Part shown: piece after piece, positions 54,260 to 64,000 of the stretch | Layout of the letters: the number at the start of each line of letters is the position of its first letter | Numbering within the stretch: the stretch's first letter is position 1 | DNA from: Sarocladium kiliense | Lineage: Eukaryota; Ascomycota; Sordariomycetes; Hypocreales; Sarocladiaceae | Direction of reading: 5' to 3' | Assembly: GCA_030734395.1 (NCBI GenBank) | Contig: JAUZTG010000025.1 | Location: 22,160-86,159 of the forward strand | Length of the DNA stretch: 64,000 nt | Position numbers and translations under genes: made by a program | Notes under the pieces: model-generated | The model's input: only the letters and a program-made list of their open reading frames with translations | Database searches by the model: none | What the model was told of the DNA's origin: nothing

Positions 54260-56159
54260 CGCCGCGGCCAGAGGCTACACGGAGCGTGGATTGGACGTTT
54301 CGTGATGCAATTGTTAGGCGAATGTATGTAGGATAGGGCTACTTTCTTAACAGCAGCGTGCCAAGAAAGTATGATGACAAAGGAAGGTGTCTAAGATTGG
54401 TAAGTAAGTAAGTGTATTTTCCGTCCAGCGGCCTTCAGGCCGCTCAAGCCCCATGTAGGGTACAGGACGTGCTGAGCTAAACTACCCAGAGCGACCACTG
54501 CTTCGAGTCTGAACAGTCCTCCCGCAAGTCCTCGTGGTCGCTACGCCGGAGGCAAAACCCCAGCCCTCCACGAGGCACTCTCCTACTCCGTAGGCATTCG
54601 CTAGAGCACGTCCCAGCGGACATCAATACAAAAAGTCTGCCCCAGTCCCCCAGCAGAAGGTCCTCGAGGCAGTCCATCCAGCATTTCGTATGCTCAAGGC
54701 TCTGTTGTCTGAACCAGCCTCCCGTCAGCGGGACGACTGGCGGATCTTGGTCAACCCTTGGTTTTGTCCGGTCAGAATTCTCTCGCACATCTCTGCCACG
54801 CCTCCAGCAACACACGCTGCTGTAGTCCATGCTCCAGTAACCAAGCGGTGGAAATGGCGGAGCGGCGGCGGCAGGGAAAAACCCTCGGAAGGAATCAGAG
54901 GCAGTCTGGCTGCTTGCCTTCAGGGAAAAACCTCCGCGACCAGCCACCGTTGTTTGGAAGATCAAGAGCTTCCAATACCCACGGCTCCCCGGTTCCGAAG
55001 GAGGCCGTGAGGTCCGAGTGGACGTGCTTGTCGAGACCAGCTTTTCAGAGGATTATGAACTCTCCAAAGGTGATCCTCTGTGCTGTTAGCGCTAAGATAG
55101 GCCAAAAGGGCAAAGCATGGTCGGTTGCCTGCAATTCCCCATCCCTGCTAGCAATCTGCTAACAGTACCTGGATTGGTGTCTAAGGTTGGTGATTGAAGA
55201 AGATTGGGCTATGCAGGGTAGGTGGCAGGGACTAGGGGCTTGTCGAGTTGCCTGGAGTTGCCGAAGGCCCAGTCACCCCACCACCTCCTCGACTGGGGGT
55301 CCCGTCTTCAATCTTCCTCTTCCTCCTCCTCCTGCTCACGCTCCCGATTCATTCCCCATCAAAGGTGAACCCCAGTCGCGAGGCGAAGCAGGAAAGAAAG
55401 CCCACACTAAGCCAAGCGATCGGCGTGTCTCCGACTCGTCAAAAACTCTCCTCTCCCTTCAACGCAAACGCACCACTACCATTCAATGGTCCGCCCGGGT
55501 CCCCCAGCTGGCATGCTCCAACCGACGGAAGGGAAAGAAGCCCAGAACTCCACCGCCACCATCTCCACAATGCATCCGTTTGTTCTTCATTAAACCTGCA
55601 TCGTTGGAAAGGGTGTGTGTCGACTACTTTAGTCTCTCCCTTGCAGATGGTAGTGCCATCTCGCCTGCGCTTGACGTTGATGTCTTCCGTTGCTTTTCTT
55701 GTCTGCGTTTTGCGTGGCTTGAAGTCGCCGCCCCCTTCTCTACACGGACCTCGTGGGGGTGTGTGCGGCTTGCATATTGTATCTCTGCTTTCTTTTGTTC
55801 TTTATGCATGTGGTACCATCAGATCGACCATCTGGAGCAGGGATTGCAGCCCAACAGCGAACAATTATTGGAGAGCTCAGGTCCGGAATTGGCTCCGAAG
55901 CCTGAGGGGATGGCCTTGGATTCCGATAACCTTTTGACACAAGCCTGATTGCCACAGATGCTTTGGTCCTTGCTTTTGAGAGACCTACGATATCGATTCA
56001 CCGGGGCAGCCGAGTGCCTTGCCGCTGCGAGAGACCCTGATTATTAGTCTCAACCTGTCATACGCGGGCAGGCATTTAGAGGGCCGATCGGGCTCGCATC
56101 TGTATTTTTCTTCGTGTTTCTTGCGGTCTTCGGCCAGTAGAGGAGGGATACAGAACGCG
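54260..56159. other. Gene-free 1.9-kb stretch
   Basis: Holds a 6-bp-arm palindrome gcggccttcaggccgc at 54428-54443 just upstream of the LINE start. A C/T-rich tract at about 55300-55350 and further pyrimidine-rich leader-like sequence precede the bZIP gene. Long overlapping frames here (for example 55187-55948) have no family resemblance. I regard the right half as promoter and 5' leader of the bZIP gene. Confidence 0.4.
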
Positions 56160-57245
56160 ATGTCGGTGCTTCCTGCACCGCTACCGAGCTCCGGAGGCGG
56201 ATTCTTCGAAGATGCACTAGACCATACCATCATGGCACCCGTTGATTCTCATGCCTTACTCGAGCTCACGGCTCCATCACCAACGGTCACTTTCGACAAA
56301 GAGATTGTGGCTCTCGAAACTACCCAGGTTGTACAGACAGCAGCCCAGACAGCAACATCGTCGACCAAGACAAAGAAACCTACTCAGCGCCGACGGACCC
56401 AAGCCAAAGGAAAAGCCACAGCAATTAATGTCGACAATACACAACAAAAAAAAACAATTAAGAAGACTGAAATCAAGAAGCAGACGAAAAGAGTGGCCAA
56501 GAAGCCACCTCCGCCCACAATCACTCAAGAACCTGAGGATGACGACGACTTTTCTGAGGAGCTGGCAGACACTGACGAGCTCTATTCCCTCAACCCCCAA
56601 CGACACCTAGTGCTCGGACGTAACCGCGTTGCCGCTACAAAGTGGCGAAGACGCAAACGCAGCGAGGCCTCGATATTGGCTTCAAGAGAGCAAGAGATAG
56701 AGGAAACGCATCGCTATCTATCGGCCACCGCTTCCGCGCTAAGGAACGAGGCCTACCTGTTGAAGACCAAACTATTGGAGCATACCGACTGTAATTGCGT
56801 ACTGATCCAGAGATACATTGCTCACGAGGCGAAGAGGTCCGTGGACAGGATGACTGGCGTAGAGCCAGCTCCAGTGTCAGGACAAAAACGGTTTAGGGAA
56901 GGGATGTCGACTTCGACACCAGAGGGGCCAGGATCAAGCTCTGCCAGCACGGTTGCTGAGTCGTCACATGCCCAGAGCCCTATGACGAGCATAACAGGGG
57001 AGGGTGTAACAACGCCCTGGCAAGAAGGATATGGGGATGGGAACAGTGCAATACCTGCACAGCTGCTGGAGGGATATCAGGGGGGGGCTGCGATGATGCC
57101 TTTCAGCCACATGGCGCCCGGAACTCCAATGAATGAGTTCCCTACTCAGCCGATGGTTGACGTGAACGAAGCGGACTACCTACAGCAAGGTTTTACGAAC
57201 AACATGATGTGGGATCCGGGGGTGGCAAATTGGATAGTTGACTAG
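56160..57245 (+). CDS. ATF/CREB-type bZIP transcription factor
   Basis: The gene encodes 361 residues from the ATG at 56160 (the frame extends upstream only through TTG at 56019). The N-terminus is followed by a Lys/Thr/Gln-rich basic stretch and an acidic patch (PEDDDDFSEE). The bZIP begins at about residue 150 with GRNRVAATKWRRRKR (N155) and heptads reaching EAYLLKTKLLEHTDCNC. The LLEHxxC end is typical of Atf1/CREB-like fungal factors. A Ser/Pro/Met-rich tail follows. Such proteins act in stress and secondary-metabolism control. No intron is needed. Confidence 0.8.
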   Translation: MSVLPAPLPSSGGGFFEDALDHTIMAPVDSHALLELTAPSPTVTFDKEIVALETTQVVQTAAQTATSSTKTKKPTQRRRTQAKGKATAINVDNTQQKKTIKKTEIKKQTKRVAKKPPPPTITQEPEDDDDFSEELADTDELYSLNPQRHLVLGRNRVAATKWRRRKRSEASILASREQEIEETHRYLSATASALRNEAYLLKTKLLEHTDCNCVLIQRYIAHEAKRSVDRMTGVEPAPVSGQKRFREGMSTSTPEGPGSSSASTVAESSHAQSPMTSITGEGVTTPWQEGYGDGNSAIPAQLLEGYQGGAAMMPFSHMAPGTPMNEFPTQPMVDVNEADYLQQGFTNNMMWDPGVANWIVD

Positions 57246-57910
57246 ACTGGTATAAGATATGTGAAGAGCGTCGAGGCGTACCTCTTTGAAGATGTTGCAT
57301 CCGGCGTTCGCGGCTTATGATAAGACGTCTACGAACGATGTCACCCTGGTCCGTTTTCTTAAGGCGTCCTAATATAACAGCGCTGTTGTGGCATCGACGA
57401 CTGACCTACTTAAGAGTTCTGTGGGGTGCATCCTGTTGACAGGAAGCATGCTGATGCGAGGGCTGTGAGTGGTCCGACATCTCGCGCTTGGGCTCGAGTG
57501 ACAGGGGCTTGATGTTTTCTTAGCTGGGTTGCATAAGTAGCTTCTCCGTTGGGGAATGTGCTATGTCGTTACGGCTGATAGTAGAAGCCGGAAGCATCAA
57601 TAAAGTGTTGCGAAGATCACGCAATGTAACGGCTGTTTACAGATACGCACGCAGGGCATCCGGCCTCCGTGCTTGGATGGCCTAGGAGACCATTCCACTT
57701 CTGTATCTTTGTCCTTCCGTCCACAAGACTGATACAAAGGCTTTCCATAATTCCTCCTCACACTTTTCAGCCAGCCCTTGACCTTGATCATCAAGAATCA
57801 CGGGATGCAATGGCTGCCACTGAAGCTATCTTCTGCCTCGATTGTGATGAAAGCCCTCCAGTCGTCCGAGTATCTTTTGGCACGGGTCGAAAACGTTGGT
57901 TAATTATTAT
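57246..57910. other. Gene-free stretch
   Basis: Downstream of the bZIP gene. A plus-strand frame from 57669 runs antisense into the secreted-protein gene and is not called. Nothing else is seen. Confidence 0.4.
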
Positions 57911-58309
57911 TCAAGGAGTCTCAGGCCGATTCTTTTTGTGGTTGAGAATACCCAACAATGGGACCGTAACCGCAGAGGCAACAAACGTTGGGAACTTGCT
58001 GATCCAATCCTCCTTGGCCATCGTCTTCACCTCGCCGTCAGGCTCGTAGGCGAGATACAGTTCCTGCTTCGGAGGTTCTGTCGGACGGGGACGGTTGGCG
58101 AACGGCCTCAGGGTCCGGGTGAGTCTGTCGGGGCTAAAAGCCGTCTCGATGCCTTCCCGAGGGCTGGCAGCTGCAGTCACAGAGGGCTTGAGATCATCGT
58201 CAACCAGAGGCACAGTTCGGCTGCTAGAGGGTCTGATGACAGCCAAGGCATCAGTGCTGGCGACTAGCGAGAGCAGCGCAATGCTGCTCGTTGCCACAGT
58301 GAGCTTCAT
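57911..58309 (-). CDS. Small secreted or membrane-associated protein
   Basis: The gene encodes 132 residues from the ATG at 58307-58309. MKLTVATSSIALLSLVASTDALA is a good signal peptide. There are no cysteines in the mature part, which is rich in Pro, Arg and Thr. A second hydrophobic segment near the C-terminus (FPTFVASAVTVPLLGIL) may anchor it in a membrane. No family is recognised. Confidence 0.5.
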   Translation of the reverse strand: MKLTVATSSIALLSLVASTDALAVIRPSSSRTVPLVDDDLKPSVTAAASPREGIETAFSPDRLTRTLRPFANRPRPTEPPKQELYLAYEPDGEVKTMAKEDWISKFPTFVASAVTVPLLGILNHKKNRPETP

Positions 58310-58745
58310 GGCGAAGGGTTGAGAAGATCAGAGGTGGAAATGGGGAATAGTCTGATATTGAGCTCGGAAATTATAGTTGAAGGAGGAAAGAAAGCTCGAG
58401 GGAACGTATTTCAGCAGGCAGCTTCTTGGTATTTTAGAGACGAAAGCGCCACCGTCGAATCGGCCTCAACAATCTGACAGACTTGGAAGGTTTCGCTAGA
58501 AGTAGGTTCCGAGCGGAACAGTGTAGCTGAAGCTTGTGCTCTTATTGGTGTTGCTCCCAGGAGAGCCTGTGACTTTTTATCACCATTTTCTCACTGCCAA
58601 TGGCTTCTGAGTAAATCTCGATCCTGTAAGATATGATAGGAGCCACGTAAGACATCAGTGTACTATGATCCCTGTGCCTGATGCCGTAATGATACAGCAC
58701 GCTTGTCGTGGAGTTCCTGTGAACTTGCATTGACGGAGTCCTTCC
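58310..58745. other. Gene-free stretch
   Basis: Between the secreted protein's promoter side and the 3' end of the Zn2Cys6 gene. No feature seen. Confidence 0.4.
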
Positions 58746-60623
58746 TCAAATAAACCAAGGAACAGGAATGTCACAGTTCATCAGATCCGCCCACGACAGA
58801 GAAAAGAGTTGAGCCTGAGGGTCTCGTCCAGTGGTACCTCTAGCATCGGCCCTCAGGTCGACCTGCTTCCAGAAGACTTCCACAATCCCTCTCATGACCC
58901 TCACATTCCCAATGCCCCTTGACGCATCCATCTTGTCAAGCACTCGCAGAACTCTCACTCTCACATTGTCATCTACCGCCTCGCAGGCAATGATAAACAA
59001 AGGCCATGGGCACGTGGCCACTTCCAGTCTGTCAAGCGCCTCTAGAGCGAGGGAGAGTATGGCTGGTCGAACCGTATCGTTATCGTTGGATGGCACGACT
59101 TGAAGGAGGTATAAATGTGCCGCCAAGCGGTACAGCTCGGCGGTGGAGAGAACTTGTATGCGTCGAAGAGGGGTGATTGCAGGCTCCTCTTCGGGATGGA
59201 TGTGCTGTGTCAGTGAGTTCAATCGATATTCAAGAAGAAGTCTTTCTGAGGTTAATTGGTCGTGAAACCCTTCTCGCGTGTCTTTCTGTCGCAGTATCGA
59301 AGCTCGCATGCGGTTGACTCGGTGGATGATCTCGATCACTCCAGTTGAACAGCCCAAAGAGCCGACAATCTGGTATGTCAGTGCATCGCGCTCTAGAGAC
59401 TTATTTGCATTTGGCCGAACTCACGATGGCCTTATTTCCTTCAGCTCCTTCCAGGAGCTGGAGCAAATCTAACTCTTGTCGGTTCTCTCTCAGAGGTTGC
59501 GTAAAACAGGCCAGAACCTCGTGGTAAAGGAACCATGTCAGCAAGAAGCTGGATTTGAATCGCGGACTGTGACTAGCAGCGAGTCGTTGAAGCATAAATC
59601 GCGCGCCATTAAGATGCATGTGCCAGTTCCCTTCTGCCTCATCGAAAACCTTGTTATGATATCAACAAAGCTGTCCGAACACCAGAATAAGGTCAGCTTC
59701 CAACTCACGCTATACACACATAGCATCATGGATGCTGCTATTTGTGTATCTATCATGTCGGTTTGATTTCGATCGGAGTTGTACAGCCCATTGCCCAATG
59801 GTGCACCACCTATGCGGAGGGACTCGAGCAGGCTTCTGACGGCGTTGACCTTGTAGGGCAACGCAGCCTGACTTCCGAAGTGATGATATGCAGAGACTGC
59901 AAGCATAGCGTTGAATAGCGACATGGAAGCCTGGTCTCTGGCTGAAAGTGCCATGGGGAGCAGCTCGGAGCGAAAACCATTTGGAACCTGAGTGGTTGAT
60001 ATCATGGCTGATATCCTTCTTTCGTCTGCCTCAAGTCAGTTTGTGTCCTAATGTTCATGATCTCATGTCCTTGACTTACAGTATGAAAGCAACGAAGCCT
60101 CTTCACTCAGGATCGCTTGGTGCAAACACAGGCTTCTTCGTGGCGCCGGAAGCATAGGGCTCGAGACTAGACGGCTTAGATTCTGGTTGTCTATCGACAG
60201 AATGATGTCTTCGCTCGTGACGTTCAAGAACTGAGTTCCGTAATGACGAGGTGAAGAAGCCTCTGCGGCTGGAGCAGCAGGCGAATGAACCACCTCCCCG
60301 ACCTTCCGGCGCCCATCTGGCTGGTCGGGCCATGTGAGACGAATGTTGTATCCTTCACATTCCCAACCTGAACGCGCGCAGTTGGCGCAAGATGGAAGAG
60401 ATCTGTCGCATCCGATCTTTCTTTCTATTGATTTTGCACCTTGGTTAGCAACGGCCGGCGTTGGTGTTACTGGCTCTCGACAGAATCATGTGCTGCACTT
60501 GATTCACCACATGTTATTGTTCGGAATCAACAGAGATCGTGGATGAACGCGACCATCTGTCAACGAAGAATTGCACTTACTCTTACACGTCCAGCAGCTC
60601 TGTCGAGCCGTACCTTTTTCCAT
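58746..60623 (-). CDS. Zn2Cys6 transcription factor (Fungal_trans_2-like)
   Basis: Five exons on the minus strand (60581-60623, 60080-60424, 59709-60025, 59425-59649, 58746-59369) join in frame to 517 residues. Introns are 60425-60580 (GTAAGT...CAATAG), 60026-60079 (GTAAGT...GAGGCAG), 59650-59708 (GTGAGT...AACAAG) and 59370-59424 (GTGAGT...ATACCAG). The zinc cluster is C10, C13, C20, C27, C30 and C37 and is split by intron 1. Then comes RLTWPDQPDGRR, a segment common after this type of finger, and ISAMISTTQVPNGFRSELLP and FNAMLAVSAYHHFG, typical of the Fungal_trans_2 domain. It is predicted to be a nuclear regulator; targets are unknown. Confidence 0.85.
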
Positions 60624-63345
60624 ATTTCCCTCGGCCCCGTAAGATGATCTGCCAAGATGAATATGCTCCGCCAATTCTCTACCTATGACAGGGGAGCTGG
60701 CAAGCCACTACAGTCACCGCAATGCATGTTGTCGTCCACGACGTTACCAACGGCAGGTCTTGCCAATGGTGAAGAAGTTGGTGGATAGTAGAGGTCCGGA
60801 GCGTCGTCCGTCTGTGGGGACAAAGGGTCGAAGGTTGTAGGAGATAGTGCTGGTGACAGGGTACGAGTTCTGCCTTGGCCGGTTTTGTACTGGTAGATGG
60901 ATCCACGGTCCTCGGAACTCGAAAGCGAGTCTGTAAGCGCGTCCCTCGAGCCGTTCTTGTAAGTCCTAGTAAAAGCGCATCGGAGATTAGCGGATCGAGC
61001 GGCATTTGCTGCGAATGCTTAGCAACAAGCCTTCAACTATCGCTGGAACTCGTTCTTGGCTTGAGATGTTGACCTCACGTAGTACCAGACTAAGCACCAG
61101 ATGCTGAAACCATGTACCCTGTTCAATCATCTCTATCTACTCATCTCAACTACCGGTCAAGATCTCTCAGACCTGGATCCCTGACAGTCAGAGCTTCAGC
61201 TGCCCAGGCCTCGCGGATGATCTGCCTTGCATAACAAGCGGCCAATACCGACACCGACGTATCCAACAGAGCTGACTCATTGGGGGATTATGTATTCTTG
61301 CGAGTTGGTTGGCATCTTATCATTCTTACAGGTCCCCCCTGCCCCACCGGGCTGGGTGTGGCGTGGACGCCTCGCCAGTATTGGGTTAGATCGTCGGCCA
61401 AGTGGAGCAGTTGGCTCTCTTGTCATCCTTGACACTGGAAAGGGAGACCGCGGAGATGGCATCTGCATGTACAGACCATGTCCGCTCAACGGGGGATCAT
61501 GATCATCAGGGATTACTTGTGCCACATTCATTGCCTTGTTGATTGCTGTACAAGCACGCAGGGCGGAGTGCGTTTAATGTTGCATAAAGGGATAGCGCTC
61601 GCAAACTGGACCTCCTCCGGAATGGACGCCTGGCGCGATGTTTCCATCAGGTTGCGTGCCGGATTTCTCGTCCACGGACTTAGCCGTGCTAAGGTGGCCA
61701 TGGGGGCTGTGGTTGCCCAGCACCAGGGATGATGGGATAACAATACTGACAAGAGCATCTGCCGTGTTGGCGATGCAGACATTTCCTAATCATTTCATCT
61801 AGTAGCAAATGCCTCGGGTTTCTGGGGAGGCTTGGGAAGGGGACACTACAAGATTGCACTGAGCAGGCTAAATGGTATGACATGGGGTCATGGTGGCAAT
61901 TGTGGCTGAACGACTAAGCGAGACACGTCCGACATCACAGCTCTGGAGGAAATGCAGGGGTTGTGTTGAGTTCGAAAGAGCGCAAACGACTTTGATTCGC
62001 TGCGTCGGCTAACTCCCATGGCGCCCATGCATTGAAACGGGATAGAGCCGAGAGCCTTGACCGGATTACCGTCCCTGTACCTTGCTTTGAAGATCATTTA
62101 GGCCCGACTACACACTAGGGGGAAGTCGTAATTCAAGCTCTGCCGGGCTATGAGACCCAGGTGAGCACAAGATCTCCTATGCAATGCAGAATGCGCGCCA
62201 CCATGATGACAGCCCCCCTGATCACCGATGTAAGCGGAAACTTGAGTCAGGATGGCTTTAATTCTGCATGGATTGTATGTCAAGGCAACCTGTACCAAAC
62301 AACTATCAGATTTGGGGAAATTTTCCCCAGCTGTCAGAATGTGGCTTCGGCATCGCCGATCGGACCTAGTGCACTATCCGCTGTTCCGGTTGGGACAAAA
62401 GCTATGAAAATCTGGGTTTCGAGTCAACCACCTTTGAATCAGCCTTCAGACAAACTGTGACGCGGGAACTAAATTGGAAATGACGGCGAAAGGTCCGAGC
62501 TTCGGCCGATCCGGCGATGGCTTATTTTGCATTGTGCGATCTTTTCTAGGCGAAGTAGCATGATTTGAGAAGACGTGAATTGTGATTACTGTAGGGTGCG
62601 GACAAAGATATTGCTGCCGATTTTCTAAGGTGAGAGATGTGCCTTTGTGTAATAACGCCAGAGTCGAGATTATGTTTTACATCCTCATCGCCACTGCTGG
62701 ATTAATTGGTGCTGTTAGCATCCCTTGGCTCCAGGGTTGTAGCTGACCACCACCAGCCGGCCATGCAAACTCCGACATGTCATCCCATGCCCAGTCCGTC
62801 ATCCAGTCCATCCCGTCGCTGTTACCGCTCCATCCTCCAAGTGCTTGGATTAAAGCAGCAGCCCGGGTAAAGCAGCAGCCTGTGTAAAGCAGGCTGGCTT
62901 CTAGGTGATGCCGTATATGTCATAACTGCCGCCCGCTGCTGATGCCCACAACAAGCTTCAATTGCTATTTACGGCGCAAGGGAAATATCCATGCCGTCAG
63001 AATAGACCACAAGGATGCTGTGTGCGGGTGTCATCTTCCGGATCCCGTGGCTTGCCCCACGTCCCTTGCTGTGGGGAGCTTGGCGTTGAGGATTCGGGCA
63101 TCAACAAAGGCAAAAGCGTAAGTAGTCGAGATAGCTAGGATGGGCTAGGTACTCTAATAAGTGTGTTTCTGCTTTCTGTTTCGCAGGATTTTGAATGCGA
63201 CTAACCTCCTGACGATGCATGAAGCACCCATCAGGCGGTGCTGGTTGGGCGTGGTTGGGACCAGGCTCCCTCTGACCTCCCTACCGCTGCCGACACTCCC
63301 CAATCTTGCGCTTTGCTACTACTCCCCAATTTCTGTGCAGAACAT
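60624..63345. other. Gene-poor 2.7-kb stretch
   Basis: Starts with the Zn2Cys6 promoter. No gene with family resemblance is seen. A short tandem repeat of taaagcagcagcc-type units lies at about 62851-62893. Confidence 0.4.
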
Positions 63346-63474
63346 CTGACCAGTAGCCCTTTCCTCGCAGGATTTGGGAAGCAGTAGCAACATGAAGCTT
63401 GGCGTTAAGCGCAGCCCCGTGTCGTTAGGCGCCGCGTAGGGACCAGCTCCCTGACGGGAATGGCTACTGGTCAG
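63346..63474. repeat. Inverted repeat with perfect 13-bp arms
   Basis: Arms ctgaccagtagcc (63346-63358) and ggctactggtcag (63462-63474) flank about 100 bp. The loop contains gaagcagtagcaac, nearly complementary to tgctactactcc upstream. It may be the end of a small mobile element. Confidence 0.6.
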
Positions 63475-63594
63475 CCGGTCACAGCACCGAAGAACGGGGA
63501 GCCTGGTCTCAACCTCCATACTACTCCCGCGGTACCCTCGGGAAGCTTGAACGTTACTATTACTCTCTTGCTACACGCCAACGAGAGGCATATC

Positions 63595-63620
63595 TTAGGG
63601 TTTGGGATTGGGTTTGGGTT
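63595..63620. repeat. Interstitial telomere-like repeat (TTAGGG orientation)
   Basis: The tract ttagggtttgggattggg plus tttgggtt is a degenerate run of the telomere unit, in the orientation opposite to the tract at 43136-43164. Confidence 0.5.
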
Positions 63621-63649
63621 CTAACTAAGCTATCTTGCTGAGGCTATTT

Positions 63650-63890
63650 TACATAAGAGATAATTTAAGAGGTAAATAGAGGTATAAAGAGAGATAAAGA
63701 GATTTAAGGAGATATAAGAGGATAGATAAGAGGAGAGATAAAAAGAGATAAAAAAAAGAGATAGAGAGAGATAGAGAGAGGTAAAAAGAGATAAAAAGAG
63801 ATAAAAAGAGATAAAGAGAGATAAAGAGAGGTAAAAAGAGATAAGAAGAGATAAAGAGAGATAAAGAGAGGTAAAAAGAGAGGTATTCCG
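63650..63890. repeat. Purine-rich AGAGATAAAG microsatellite-like tract
   Basis: About 240 bp almost wholly of A and G with T at regular intervals, built from agagataaag and agaggtaaaa units. Confidence 0.85.
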
Positions 63891-64000
63891 TGTATAGATA
63901 CATGGAATCTAGGCTATATCAAAGGGCAGAACGAAGAGATAGGTTAGTTGCGTAAGGGAATGTCTCGAGCGATCGAGGCAGCTGAAATAGCCCGTGTTTT

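Noticed and set aside
54477..54965. 162-codon minus-strand frame
   Set aside because: Biased composition and no family resemblance; it lies upstream of the LINE start and has no supporting context.
55187..55948. Two long overlapping plus-strand frames
   Set aside because: They lie in the C/T-rich leader of the bZIP gene, overlap each other in different frames and resemble no family.
63649..63903. Leu/Tyr/Ser-rich 84-codon frame
   Set aside because: It is a translation of the AGAGATAAAG microsatellite-like tract.
1..64000. CRISPR arrays or bacterial operons
   Set aside because: The intron structures and gene families are fungal, and no regularly spaced identical repeats were seen.

Overview
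This window looks like nuclear DNA of a filamentous ascomycete (Pezizomycotina, probably Sordariomycetes; genus not assignable from sequence alone). The signs are introns of about 45-160 bp with GTRNGT donors and CTRAC-type branch sites, Zn2Cys6 and bZIP regulators, a MYND-finger family typical of fungi, a Helitron of fungal layout, and TTAGGG-type telomere-like tracts. It has the texture of an accessory or subtelomere-like region: isolated intact genes among relics, frameshifted genes, repeats and mobile DNA.

Left part (1-10.4 kb): a broken NACHT/NLR fragment at the edge, a TM2-like membrane protein, a RING-H2 gene broken by a 14-bp tandem duplication, and an intact 764-residue gene with the complete architecture of the Podospora Spok spore-killer family (coiled coil, PD-(D/E)XK-like nuclease, Cys cluster, kinase). 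It is followed by a truncated BTB gene and a MYND-finger gene. The Spok-like gene is the most interesting object here.

10.5-18.3 kb: a Helitron. Its Rep-helicase gene resolves into three exons joined in frame (2030 residues) with HUH, Y2 and Pif1-type helicase motifs. A divergent, frameshifted ORF of the kind found in fungal Helitrons lies beside it. A 137-bp copy of the Rep-helicase 3' end recurs alone at 44.65 kb.

19-35.4 kb: two paralogues of an unknown family (20.8 and 33.5 kb), an intact MYND-finger gene, a cyclin gene, two hypothetical genes, an ABC-transporter fragment, and relics of an OrsD-type zinc-finger/telomere-linked-helicase-like family.

35.7-41.5 kb: a Zn2Cys6 regulator and a bZIP regulator in head-to-head orientation, then a short-chain dehydrogenase gene with a single in-frame stop.

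43-64 kb: interstitial telomere-like sequence, three predicted secreted proteins, a second OrsD-type pseudogene with the same palindromic repeats upstream as the 34.8-kb copy, a 3'-truncated LINE, an ATF/CREB-type bZIP gene and a second Zn2Cys6 regulator. The window ends in repeat-rich, gene-poor DNA with another telomere-like tract in the opposite orientation.

Exon structures were deduced by eye from splice signals, frame continuity and protein-family resemblance; no database search was run.
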